Shown here: positions 7,530 through 15,181 of the stretch, piece after piece
How positions within the stretch are numbered: the stretch's first letter is position 1
Layout: every line of letters begins with the position of its first letter
Source of the DNA: an uncultured Prochlorococcus sp.
Lineage (GTDB): Bacteria; Cyanobacteriota; Cyanobacteriia; PCC-6307; Cyanobiaceae
Direction of reading: 5' to 3'
NCBI GenBank assembly: GCA_902624785.1
Contig: CACNYU010000003.1
Coordinates: 1-64,000 of the forward strand
Length of the DNA: 64,000 bases
Made by a program: the position numbers and the translations under genes
Notes under the pieces: generated by a model
The model's database searches: none
What the model saw: the letters and a program-made list of their open reading frames with translations, nothing else
What the model was told of the DNA's origin: nothing

Positions 7530-7684
7530 AAAATTTTCAAGTTTCAACTAGATCAAAGTATCTATTTGTTTTAGGATTATTGGCTATAGGTATTGGAGTA
7601 ATATCAAAAAAAGTAATTAGCTATCCAACGGAATGTTTACCTATTAATGAACAAGAAATAACTTTTTATTATAAATATAAATAG
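7526..7684 (+). CDS. Small single-span membrane protein
   Basis: 52 residues: short basic start (KNFQVSTRSKY), hydrophobic helix (LFVLGLLAIGIGVIS) and a polar tail ending YYKYK. It overlaps the preceding gene by four bases. Unknown. Confidence 0.45.
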   Translation: MKNFQVSTRSKYLFVLGLLAIGIGVISKKVISYPTECLPINEQEITFYYKYK

Positions 7685-7707
7685 TAATCTTATCTTATTG
7701 GTATTGG

Positions 7708-7727
7708 TTAGATGCTGATCTAAATTA
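7708..7727 (+). promoter_or_regulatory. Island motif copy 4 (TTAGATGCTGATCTAAATTA)
   Basis: Copy of the 20-mer, followed by GGGG-aga-CCCC and a T-run, then ATG 7751 at 23 bp. The flanking ATTGG before the motif is shared with copy 3. Confidence 0.5.
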
Positions 7728-7750
7728 TAGGGGAGACCCCACTCTTTTTT

Positions 7751-8227
7751 ATGAAATATTCTAAGAAAGAATTACAAATTATTCAAAAGCAAAGAACTGA
7801 TTTAATTCGTAAACCTGATCCCACAACAAATACCGCAATAATTGCATTTTTGAGAAAATATAATCAAATTTCTCAAATACCAAAAGATTTGACATCAAAA
7901 GAATGGATACATTTGAGACAACAAACCTTAGATAACAAAGATTTTCCAAAGTTTCAGACTGATCATTTTAACGAGGTTATTGAACATAACCAAAAAATAG
8001 ATAAGAAATTAGATGATCCTCAAACGCAAAAAGAATTAGATTTTCTTATTAAAAAATATGCTATCGCTAAAAAGATAAGGCAATTTATTAATCCACTTTA
8101 TTTTTATACAAAATATCAAAATAATAAAAAGTTAAGAACAGAAAAAATTTTTTATAAAATTAAACTTCCTTTCTGGATATGGATAATTTTGTCTCTATTA
8201 ATGGTTCTAATTATTATTAGTTTATAA
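7751..8227 (+). CDS. Tail-anchored hypothetical protein
   Basis: 158 residues. Charged and helical over the first 130 residues, with one C-terminal hydrophobic segment (FWIWIILSLLMVLIIISL), so it is probably membrane-anchored with its bulk in the cytoplasm. No family recognised. Preceded by an island motif copy. Confidence 0.65.
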   Translation: MKYSKKELQIIQKQRTDLIRKPDPTTNTAIIAFLRKYNQISQIPKDLTSKEWIHLRQQTLDNKDFPKFQTDHFNEVIEHNQKIDKKLDDPQTQKELDFLIKKYAIAKKIRQFINPLYFYTKYQNNKKLRTEKIFYKIKLPFWIWIILSLLMVLIIISL

Positions 8228-8290
8228 ATTTTAAAAAATAAATAATAACTCATACCTTTAAATTAAATTTATCTTTATTGAAAATATTTT

Positions 8291-8446
8291 TTATTCAACA
8301 AGTCCACCCTTAAGATGGATCTCAACACATCGAGTAATACATTCTTTATGTCCATTAATAATGCAACATTCACTAATACATTCAAAGTAAGAATCTATGT
8401 GATCAACTTCATCTTTTTTATTTAAAGAAATTAAATTATTATTCAT
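8291..8446 (-). CDS. 51-residue twin-CX3C peptide
   Basis: The peptide contains ECISECC and KECITRC, i.e. two CX3C motifs separated by eight residues, as in helix-turn-helix disulfide proteins, with HID and HLKGG around them. No hydrophobic or signal segment is present. It may fold as a disulfide or metal-binding hairpin. No known family is assigned. Confidence 0.6.
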   Translation of the reverse strand: MNNNLISLNKKDEVDHIDSYFECISECCIINGHKECITRCVEIHLKGGLVE

Positions 8447-8671
8447 TAAAAGATTTTTATGTTGAATTTATATATATCATGATTCTTTTAATGAATTTAT
8501 TTATGTAAAGAATTTCCTAAAAAATAAGTATTAATCACTATATAAAATTTCTTATGAAACTAAAGTAAATATAATAAATTTGTAAACTATAAAAACTTAA
8601 AAACATTCTAAAATGAGTTTATTTTAGAAATTATTTAAATTTCATTTAATTTACTAAATAAATTAAGATTT

Positions 8672-8977
8672 TTAAATTTTTTCAATTGGTGCCATTGTTA
8701 ATCCTTTGATTAGCAGTTGCTGATGATAGAGCTCTGCCTGTTCGAGGGGTCCTCTCCATACCTCTGCCGAACCTTCACTATCTACTTCGATGGCGAGTTC
8801 CCAAGATCTTTCTTTACTCATTCCTGGGATTACAACCTCAAGAGAATTTGCTACATGTTCAAAAGTATTAAAATCATCATCAAGAACTATTATCCTTACC
8901 TCTGGATATTTTATTGTTGTTGTCTTGGGATCTAAAACTGTGCTATTTGCACTTGAAGCTTTGTTAAGAATTGCCAT
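8672..8977 (-). CDS. clpS: ATP-dependent Clp protease adaptor ClpS
   Basis: 101 residues with the ClpS core: VRIIVLDDDFNTFEHV, then GMSKERSWELAIEVDSEG and the cyanobacterial ending WRGPLEQAELYHQQL...GLTMAPIE. ClpS docks on ClpC and delivers N-degron substrates to the Clp protease. The D-D-F-N-T loop for N-end binding is present. Cyanobacteria often have two ClpS copies; this one resembles ClpS1. It stands alone between two island segments. Confidence 0.93.
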   Translation of the reverse strand: MAILNKASSANSTVLDPKTTTIKYPEVRIIVLDDDFNTFEHVANSLEVVIPGMSKERSWELAIEVDSEGSAEVWRGPLEQAELYHQQLLIKGLTMAPIEKI

Positions 8978-9020
8978 ATTTAATTTCTTTTTAGGTCTTT
9001 CAAATTGATTTAATTACATC

Positions 9021-9663
9021 TCAAAAAAAGCTCATTTGGATTGTTGAATAATTGGATTTTTTCACTAGCCAATCTTCTGGTGACGTTCCCTTTTTAATCA
9101 GAAGTAATGCATTAAGTTCATCTAGATTTTTAAAATTTTCAGTCCATTTTTCTTCAAATATATTTGCGATGACATAGGGCATTATGTAATGCAGAGGCTT
9201 TAATAATTTTTTAAATTCTGTTGTTAATTCACAAAAACGTTCGACCCCTTCCCCATCAGAAGAACAATATCTCAACCAAATTCCAGCGAGCCAAAACATT
9301 AAATAATTTTTCTTTCTATTTCGAAATCCTTTTTCAAAAAAACCATTAGCAGGTATAAAACATCTTTTGTATCTCCAGCTACCCCAGCTACCCTGGAATA
9401 ATTTCTTTTCATCCACTCTCTTTGAACGAGCATTACATAGTTTAGGCTTTATTTTTTCAAAAGGATTTTTTTTGTATGGATACATAAACCCTCAAGACAT
9501 AAAAATTGATTTCATATTAACATCATTTTTAATCACTAAAACTGTATCAGTAGGCTTTATGAGATTTTTAGTTTCATATTTCCTTTTAAGTCCAAGTACA
9601 ATTCTCATTTATGATTTCCGGTAAGGAATCATATTTAGTTTTCAACTTAAATCTTCTACACAT
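9021..9663 (-). pseudogene. Decayed second yedK copy
   Basis: Read on the minus strand, ATG-TGT at 9663-9658 gives MCRRFKLKTKYDSLPE, then a frameshift, then KYETKNLIKPTDTVLVIKN, a TGA in place of the Trp of FMSWGF, and finally an open frame with CNARSK, ANGFFEKGF and LHYIMP. Each block aligns with the intact copy at 3235 in order. The CGRF Gly is changed to Arg, and the region between GF and YPYKK is shortened. The open part from 9485 could be translated from an internal ATG but would lack Cys2. Confidence 0.85.
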
Positions 9664-9939
9664 TTTTTAATTAACTAATGTAAATATAAAAGTAATTTTC
9701 TCAGTAATAAATCTTTTATTAATTCTTATTTTAAATTTTTTGCGGAATTACCTTTTGATCTAAGTATAATGACGAAAGAAAAAGCAGTTATAATCAAACC
9801 AATGTCGATTAATAAGTGTAAGTTCATTAATTAAAATGATTTCTAGATTTACATTCTAAGTTTTAATTCCAAAAGTGCTAGATATTAATAAGGTACATAA
9901 TTAATTCTTGCTTGTTTTAAGTACTTTTTATTGATATAA

Positions 9940-10045
9940 GTGACCTAAGGAAAGTCTTCTTTTTAGGAGTACTAACCTAGCGGTTTCAAGGTTAACGCCG
10001 CACTCCTGCACACAAGAGTAAAAAAACCTTTTTTATTAATAAGAG
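9940..10045 (+). ncRNA. Candidate compact pseudoknot RNA with two alternative folds
   Basis: Located in the 520-bp gap 9664-10183. AGGAGT (9965-9970) pairs with ACTCCT (10002-10007). Inside this stem, TAACCT (9973-9978) pairs with AGGTTA (9989-9994), and GCGG (9980-9983) pairs with CCGC (9998-10001), an interleaved H-type pseudoknot. Upstream, CCTAA/AAAG (9944-9954) can pair with CTTT/TTAGG (9959-9967), using bases of the closing stem, so the two folds exclude each other. An A6-CC-T6 stretch follows near 10021-10036. It is GC-rich relative to its surroundings. The strand is uncertain because the pairing is symmetric; no known RNA family was recognised. Confidence 0.5.
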
Positions 10046-10183
10046 TTTCTTCTAAAAAAAATAATACTATTACTAATATAGCTCTGATAATCTCTGTTTT
10101 TGTTATTACATGGATTCTTTAATTTATTTAAGTTCCATAATTTTGTCACAAATACTTAGAGCCAATCTTTTATTGATAAATAA

Positions 10184-10804
10184 TTATGATACTTTTTTAT
10201 AAATTAAAGTAAGGTTATTAGCAGGCATTTTTATGAGCTGTTTTTGTTTGAAACCATTAATTATTGCTTCTTTATCTACTTCCTCTAAATTTCTGACACC
10301 CCAATCATTATTTTGAATCTTTAATGACTTATCAAACAATTCGTTAGTTTCGCTAATGTGTTTTTCTTCAATTTTAAAAGGTCCATATAAAATAAGGAAT
10401 TTACCATGATTTAATAATTTACCTGACTCTTTAAATAATGATTCTGTACATTTCCAAGGTGCTATATGAATCATATTTATAGAGATAATCACTTGTAAGG
10501 TTTCAAGTAATTTGAAGGAAATAGGCCAAGGAGTTTTTGTGACATCAATTTCTAAAGGTTTAGGCATTTTAATATTTAATTTTTCATGATCAATCCATGA
10601 AATAATACTTTTTCTATGTTCCAATTCAGGATCACTTGTTTGCCATATTATTTCTGGAAATCTTTTTTGGAATTCAACTCCATGTTCACCGCTTCCGCTA
10701 CCAATCTCTAAAACAAAACCTTCTTTAAGTGGAATTTTTGATAAAACATCACCTATGTAAATTTTATTTCTTTGAGTCGCTGGAAAAAAAAGTCTATGGT
10801 CCAA
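10184..10804 (-). CDS. DUF938 SAM-dependent methyltransferase
   Basis: 206 residues with the DUF938 start (DHRLFFPATQRNKIYIGDVL), SAM-binding motif I VLEIGSGSGEHGVEF and W.TSDPE, then ISINMIHIAPW and a LLNHGKFLILYGPF strand. The family is a class I methyltransferase of unknown substrate. It precedes nothing obvious on the same strand; a small DUF6447-like gene is just upstream. Confidence 0.85.
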   Translation of the reverse strand: MDHRLFFPATQRNKIYIGDVLSKIPLKEGFVLEIGSGSGEHGVEFQKRFPEIIWQTSDPELEHRKSIISWIDHEKLNIKMPKPLEIDVTKTPWPISFKLLETLQVIISINMIHIAPWKCTESLFKESGKLLNHGKFLILYGPFKIEEKHISETNELFDKSLKIQNNDWGVRNLEEVDKEAIINGFKQKQLIKMPANNLTLIYKKVS

Positions 10805-10846
10805 TAAAATATTAAGAATGTTTATCTAATGTAGACTATTAATAAG

Positions 10847-11068
10847 TCATTTTTTTAAAGGTTCAATATTTTCAACGATTTTTTTTAAATCCCCTAACAT
10901 CTTCATTCTCCCTATATTAATCATTTTTAACGTATCTTCATACATTTTTAGTTGAGCATCTGCTGTTCTAAGTCCATTAACTAATCCCTTGCCTTCATCA
11001 GGAAGTGAATCAATATAATATTCTGTATTATCAATATTAAGTATTGGTCGATCTTTGTTAGAGTCCAT
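10847..11068 (-). CDS. Small conserved protein, DUF6447-like
   Basis: 73 residues: LNIDNTEYYIDSLPDEGKGLVN followed by a helical segment (LRTADAQLKMYEDTLKMINIGR). This strand-plus-helix pattern resembles DUF6447, found in cyanobacteria and phages; tentative. It ends 42 bp before the methyltransferase start on the same strand. Confidence 0.6.
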   Translation of the reverse strand: MDSNKDRPILNIDNTEYYIDSLPDEGKGLVNGLRTADAQLKMYEDTLKMINIGRMKMLGDLKKIVENIEPLKK

Positions 11069-11409
11069 TTTTTTATTTTAATTTTCACTATTATAAACCT
11101 TATCTAGGCATGGGATTCGATAAACAGCTAAATATGTTTTGCAAGAAAATAAAAATAACGAATATTAGAAAAAAGAAATACCTCTATGAATTCTAAGTAC
11201 TAAAAAGGTTATCAAATTAATTTGTATATAAAGTAAATCAAACTCTTTGGGTAAAATTTAATTTAAATCTATACAAATTAGTATTCGAATAATATATGCA
11301 AAAATTTATAAATTTTAAAAGGATTATATAGGAATTTTTTTATAAAAGTCTAAATAAATTAAATATCCATACATTTTGTTTGTAGATAATTAAAAAAAAA
11401 ATTAATTTG

Positions 11410-11529
11410 TTAAGCAAAAAAATTATCTTCAGCCCATTGTTTATGTTTCTTTTCTAGATCTTTTAATGATATTCTTTGATAAGTTAACTTCAAATAATTA
11501 AGTTTTATATGTTCTTTTGAAACGACCAT
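11410..11529 (-). CDS. Small basic protein, unknown
   Basis: 39 residues from ATG 11529 (MVVSKEHIKLNYLKLTYQRI...KHKQWAEDNFFA). The frame stays open upstream and reads SNLLNFYSNDMVV, so a TTG start about 60 bp upstream is possible. The ordered amphipathic pattern suggests a real small protein. The 340-bp gap up to 11069 shows nothing else. Confidence 0.4.
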   Translation of the reverse strand: MVVSKEHIKLNYLKLTYQRISLKDLEKKHKQWAEDNFFA

Positions 11530-11689
11530 ATCGTTAGAATAGAAATTCAATAAATTTGATTTTCTTATTTTCTTATTTTCCAAAAGCTTAAATAAAATCA
11601 GAATATATTTATAAGATGATTTTTAACAAAATCTCATAAATTTAATTTTTTATTTAGTTTTATTAGAAATCTTTTACACCTTTACAGTT

Positions 11690-11920
11690 TTAGATTTTAG
11701 TTTTCAATTCTTTCCAACCTTTTAACTTTAGATTTCTCCAAAGATCAACAGCTTCATTAACTTTAAGTGTCTCTTTTCCCTTAATAATAAAATCAATTTC
11801 TTGATCCTTTTTTATAATCTCATCAATACAAACAATAAATATCTTCTTTGAATTTAGATGAGACTTATAAAATCTCAATATATTTTTATTAAAAGGGTTT
11901 TGCAACCACCCGTCATTCAT
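11690..11920 (-). CDS. DUF1651 family protein
   Basis: 76 residues with the DUF1651 layout: DGWLQNPFNKNILRFYKSH at the start and EAVDLWRNLKLKGWKEL at the end. Function unknown; the family is repeated in this island. Confidence 0.75.
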   Translation of the reverse strand: MNDGWLQNPFNKNILRFYKSHLNSKKIFIVCIDEIIKKDQEIDFIIKGKETLKVNEAVDLWRNLKLKGWKELKTKI

Positions 11921-12684
11921 TTTTTTTTTAATTATCTGTTAAATCTAAGAAAAAATTAATCTATAATTTTTTAATTAGAGCGGTTAACCGCCATATAAAA
12001 CTTAATTAATAATAAAACTATCAATAATAATTCTGAATTTCAAAAGATATTTAATTTAAATCAAAACTTTCTAGATTTTCTATTTATTTATTTCCTCATT
12101 TATATTAATCAATACAACTTTAATATCGAATTGAATTATCAAATCTAGGCAATTTTAAATTAATTAATTTTTTCTTTTATTTGATGGTTGCCACAACACA
12201 AGCTAATAAGAGGATAATATTAACAAACTAATTAAAATTGATTTAATTTATAAATATTTTTTCTTTGCTATTTTAGATCTAGTGAATCTTTTATTGAAAT
12301 ATAGAATGACTTAAACTTTTCTTGATTCAAAGAATATTCATAAACATTCAATATGATTGAATAATTACTTACTATAAAAGTTAGCTATTACATATGAAAG
12401 TTTTATCAATAGTTAAATAAAGGCATGCGAGAGTAATATATTTATCAAAAAATAGGATAATTAATATACTTTGAATTTTGTCTTTTATAAATTTAAAGTT
12501 TTCTATTTCTCTAGACAGGGAAAGACTTGATAAGTAGTAAGTTTTTTGTTGATAATTTTTATTTATAAAAAGTTTTTGAAACAATCTGCTCAATTGTATT
12601 TGACTTACTAAATATAACCATCCTAAAATTTCAACAAAAAGATGAAGAAATATTTTCAAAAACACTTGCGCTCTACTAAAAGGA
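11921..12684. other. AT-rich stretch without a supported gene
   Basis: The stretch holds a 12-bp perfect palindrome GCGGTTAACCGC (11980-11991) in otherwise AT-rich DNA. A weak 94-codon minus-strand reading frame at 12381-12665 has no recognisable features and ends against the promoter of the next gene. I see no other gene. Confidence 0.4.
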
Positions 12685-12710
12685 TACTATAGTAATAGTA
12701 CACATGTATT
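12685..12710 (+). promoter_or_regulatory. Promoter -10 with overlapping LexA-like box
   Basis: TACTAT (12685-12690) is followed six bases later by AGTACACATGTATT (12697-12710), one mismatch from the cyanobacterial LexA consensus RGTACNNNDGTWCB. The same arrangement stands at 40717-40743. The box would cover the transcription start, fitting repression. Flanking AGTAATA/TATTACT extends the symmetry. Confidence 0.5.
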
Positions 12711-12716
12711 ACTCTA

Positions 12717-13007
12717 ATGACTTTAGGAGGAGCCAATGTTTGGACTAATTTTTCTTACGGTAGTCGTACTTATACCCCATGTGGTTGCCTGCTCAACCCA
12801 GAAGGTAGTCGTCTAATTTTCTTTGATAAATGCAAAAAATCACGAGTAAATAATATCAAAGTTTTTACTCATCTTTTCTACACAAATCATCTAGGAGAAC
12901 CAGCTGGACTCAAGAATACAAGATTACTAGAACTCCATTGTGCATTTGAAACATGGGATGAATTAGTAAATAATGGCTGGACTGAAGTACAACACTATTT
13001 TGGATAA
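12717..13007 (+). CDS. DUF1651-like protein under a LexA-like box
   Basis: 96 residues. After a distinct N-terminus, CGCLLNPEGSRLIFFDKC, HLGEPAGLKNTRLLEL and FETWDELVNNGWTEV match the DUF1651 blocks (W/L-L-x-N-P, G-E-P-x-x-L-K, W-x-x-L-x-x-x-G-W). The start ATG follows the box by nine bases; an internal GGAGG is present near 12725. Two short genes follow closely, probably one operon. Confidence 0.65.
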   Translation: MTLGGANVWTNFSYGSRTYTPCGCLLNPEGSRLIFFDKCKKSRVNNIKVFTHLFYTNHLGEPAGLKNTRLLELHCAFETWDELVNNGWTEVQHYFG

Positions 13008-13010
13008 ATC

Positions 13011-13151
13011 ATGAAAAACATCAACCCAATAGAAAAAAAAATTTCTCACGAAAAAAGAATAATTTCTTTAACTGAGCCAACAAAATTATTAGCAGATTTT
13101 TTTAATGGTGTGGTTATAGAAATTGAGGAAGAATATGCACATGAACCATAA
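13011..13151 (+). CDS. 46-residue hypothetical protein
   Basis: It starts four bases after the preceding stop and overlaps the next gene by 17 bases. Sequence MKNINPIEKKISHEKRIISL, then TEPTKLLADFF and an acidic end (EIEEEYAHEP). Helical and soluble. No function recognised. Confidence 0.6.
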   Translation: MKNINPIEKKISHEKRIISLTEPTKLLADFFNGVVIEIEEEYAHEP

Positions 13152-13293
13152 AGAATTAGTAGATAATGTTTCTGCAAATCTAATTAAAAAAAGCAGAAAA
13201 TTAGAAAGCCGCAGATCTTGGCTTGCAATGAGAAATTATTTACAACAATTAAGTGATGAGCAACTAGAAGCAATCCTAAAAGATGCAGATTAA
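13135..13293 (+). CDS. 52-residue hypothetical protein
   Basis: A basic helical protein (NLIKKSRKLESRRSWLAMRN, then LSDEQLEAILKDAD). The reading frame overlaps the previous gene, and ATG 13141 is an alternative start. Last gene of the small operon behind the LexA-like box. Confidence 0.6.
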   Translation: MHMNHKELVDNVSANLIKKSRKLESRRSWLAMRNYLQQLSDEQLEAILKDAD

Positions 13294-13904
13294 ATGCTTT
13301 TAAAAACTCATGAATAAGGAGTTTTCACTGCTTCAGTAATTGTCACTTTAAGACATAAGCTCAGCTTGCTTCAAGTTTAAATTGTATTTTCCTGCAATCA
13401 TAATCCCCGTTCTCCAAAAAATTAAGCCATAGTAAATTAATTATTTTTTGAAATAAAAACTATTTAAAGTTAACTTAAGCAAATTGTCTTGACATCATCA
13501 ATTATCCAATAACATAAAAATTTAAAAGTTTCAAAAATTTTCTTAAATATTAAATTTCTAATTAAATATTTAAAAATTTTACTTGTTCAATTTTTATAAT
13601 ATTACCAATAGAGTTTCCCTTCTTTAATCTGTATTCGATAAGGGAAATTACCATTGATCCAAACAGGGCTAAAAAGCTTTTTAAAGATATTCTGTAAAAA
13701 AGATTATCAGACATATTCAAAATATCTTTTTATCTAATTTATGATTAATTTTAAAAAAACTTTGCGGTAGAAAACAACAGTAAAGTTTCACGCTTATGTA
13801 ACAGAACTGGAAAGAATATTGCAAAAATATTAAAAAACCACAAGAAACTTTACAATCTTTAATATTAATGTTATATTTCTTTACATAGATATTTTATTTA
13901 TAAA
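13294..13904. other. Gap before the hli cluster, with one hairpin
   Basis: No ORF is supported. TTTCCCTT (13614-13621) pairs perfectly with AAGGGAAA (13640-13647) over an 18-base loop. A TCTTTACATA decamer (13878-13887) just before the first hli start also occurs before the peptide gene at 36271 (36246-36255), and resembles half of an HLR1/RpaB site. Confidence 0.35.
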
Positions 13905-14021
13905 ATGGAATCAAACAAAGACATCTTGAATAAAGCAATTGGAAGACCTGCGATGATGGGATTCATGTTGCTTATGGGAACTTATTTAGTAACCGGTCAA
14001 CTCATTCCTGGGTGGTTCTAA
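13905..14021 (+). CDS. Divergent Hli-like protein
   Basis: 38 residues ending GRPAMMGFMLLMGTYLVTG, then QLIPGWF. The helix and the TGQ.IPG tail are Hli-like, but the E and N of the E-x-x-N-G-R chlorophyll motif are replaced (NKAIGR). It may bind pigment differently or act as a partner. It overlaps the next hli by one base (TAATG). Confidence 0.8.
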   Translation: MESNKDILNKAIGRPAMMGFMLLMGTYLVTGQLIPGWF

Positions 14022-14224
14022 TGTCACGTTCAATTTCAATTACAACAGAATCCGGTGGAAGACAAAACATCTTTCCTACTGAGGTACAAACCCAATTAGT
14101 TGAAGACTACACAAGTTATCCATCAGAAGCTGAGAAAGCCAATGGTAGATGGGCAATGCTTGGATTTATAGCTTTAATAGGTGCATATGCAACTACAGGC
14201 CAAATAATTCCTGGAATTTTTTAA
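14021..14224 (+). CDS. hli: High-light-inducible protein (Hli)
   Basis: 67 residues from the ATG overlapping the preceding stop. A polar N-terminus is followed by EAEKANGRWAMLGFIALIGAY and TTGQIIPGIF; the chlorophyll motif is complete. GTG at 14012 lies inside the preceding gene and is less likely. Second gene of a tight hli cluster. Confidence 0.92.
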   Translation: MSRSISITTESGGRQNIFPTEVQTQLVEDYTSYPSEAEKANGRWAMLGFIALIGAYATTGQIIPGIF

Positions 14225-14296
14225 TACTCATGGAACGTGTTTCCTTAGAGCTTTATGGAGAATTAGTTAAAAGCTATTAGTTCTCTTACTGAATTT

Positions 14297-14392
14297 TTGA
14301 TTTTAGTAATTGCTTCAACGGTTTTAATACTTTTTTATTCCATGAAGCAATTCGAACAGTCAAACAACTCAAAATTATTCAATACCAATTAA
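14297..14392 (+). CDS. Possible 31-residue membrane peptide
   Basis: An open frame from TTG 14297 encodes one hydrophobic helix (ILVIASTVLILFYSM) and a polar tail, ending six bases before the next hli ATG. There is no ATG start. Its position between hli genes makes translation plausible. Confidence 0.35.
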   Translation: MILVIASTVLILFYSMKQFEQSNNSKLFNTN

Positions 14393-14398
14393 AAATAA

Positions 14399-14545
14399 AT
14401 GGAAAACTCAAACACAAAAACAAAAAAAATCGAAAAAGAAAAACTAGTTGCAGAAACTCTTAATGGCAGATTTGCAATGCTTGGCTTAATAGCTGCCTTG
14501 GGAGCTTATTTAACAACAGGACAAATTATTCCTGGTTTTGTATAA
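14399..14545 (+). CDS. hli: High-light-inducible protein (Hli)
   Basis: 48 residues: a lysine-rich N-terminus, then AETLNGRFAMLGLIAALGAY and TTGQIIPGFV, with a complete motif. Very similar to the Hli at 6153. Confidence 0.93.
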   Translation: MENSNTKTKKIEKEKLVAETLNGRFAMLGLIAALGAYLTTGQIIPGFV

Positions 14546-14548
14546 ATC

Positions 14549-14680
14549 ATGAAAAAAAATATTATTAAAAAATATGCCAAGTTACTTATAAAAGCTCATA
14601 ACGCTACAGAAAGGAACGAAGCTATTTTATTAATAAAAAAAGCAAAAAAGTTACAATCAAAACTTATCTTGGCAATATAA
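14549..14680 (+). CDS. 43-residue basic protein after hli
   Basis: Three bases after the hli stop. Strongly basic helix (KKNIIKKYAKLLIKAHN, AILLIKKAKKLQSKL). Probably co-transcribed with hli. No family recognised. Confidence 0.5.
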   Translation: MKKNIIKKYAKLLIKAHNATERNEAILLIKKAKKLQSKLILAI

Positions 14681-14716
14681 TTTTAAAGATTAGACATCCC
14701 AAATCCTTAAATAAAA

Positions 14717-14980
14717 TTATTCATATATAAATTCTGACATTATCATTAGAATAATAATAAAGACCACCTTTTTGACTAAAGAATAAGTTATACCTTTATA
14801 ATTAGATGTTCGAAATTTATTCAACCTCCTAACATGTTGATCGTAGTTTGTAGTAATTAAATTAGGATTTTCTTCTAAAATTACAAATTTATATTTAGAA
14901 CATTTGTAATAATATAGAAGAATTTTAACTATAGAAATTAAAACTAATATTGTTAAGAAAGTAGTTAATAAATAAGACAA
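14717..14980 (-). CDS. Two-span membrane protein, unknown
   Basis: 87 residues with hydrophobic segments at both ends (LLTTFLTILVLISIVKILLY and VVFIIILMIMSEF) and a basic central loop. No family recognised. Confidence 0.55.
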   Translation of the reverse strand: MSYLLTTFLTILVLISIVKILLYYYKCSKYKFVILEENPNLITTNYDQHVRRLNKFRTSNYKGITYSLVKKVVFIIILMIMSEFIYE

Positions 14981-15037
14981 GAATCTAGATATTACATGTT
15001 AAAAAATATATATTAAAAAAAAATTAGTTTTTTAATA

Positions 15038-15181
15038 CTAAACATATTTTTTATTATTAAATGCGGATTCAGTTTGTATTTTTAGTCTTTCAAAATAATT
15101 TTGTTGAACTTGACTTGATTCTGAACATTTAAATCCAGAGAGAAGACGAGCATCAATATCTTCAAATAAACTTTTATTCAT
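15038..15181 (-). CDS. 47-residue hypothetical protein
   Basis: MNKSLFEDIDARLLSGFKCS followed by a polar helix (SSQVQQNYFERLKIQTESAF). One Cys, no hydrophobic segment. Unknown. Confidence 0.5.
   Translation of the reverse strand: MNKSLFEDIDARLLSGFKCSESSQVQQNYFERLKIQTESAFNNKKYV

Noticed and set aside
9965-10007. Glutamine (glnA / downstream-peptide) riboswitch or Yfr1
   Set aside because: The conserved sequences of those RNAs, as I know them, are absent; the pairing pattern also differs.
12381-12665. 94-codon minus-strand reading frame
   Set aside because: Composition follows the AT-rich background, no recognisable features, and it runs against the promoter and LexA-like box of the next gene.
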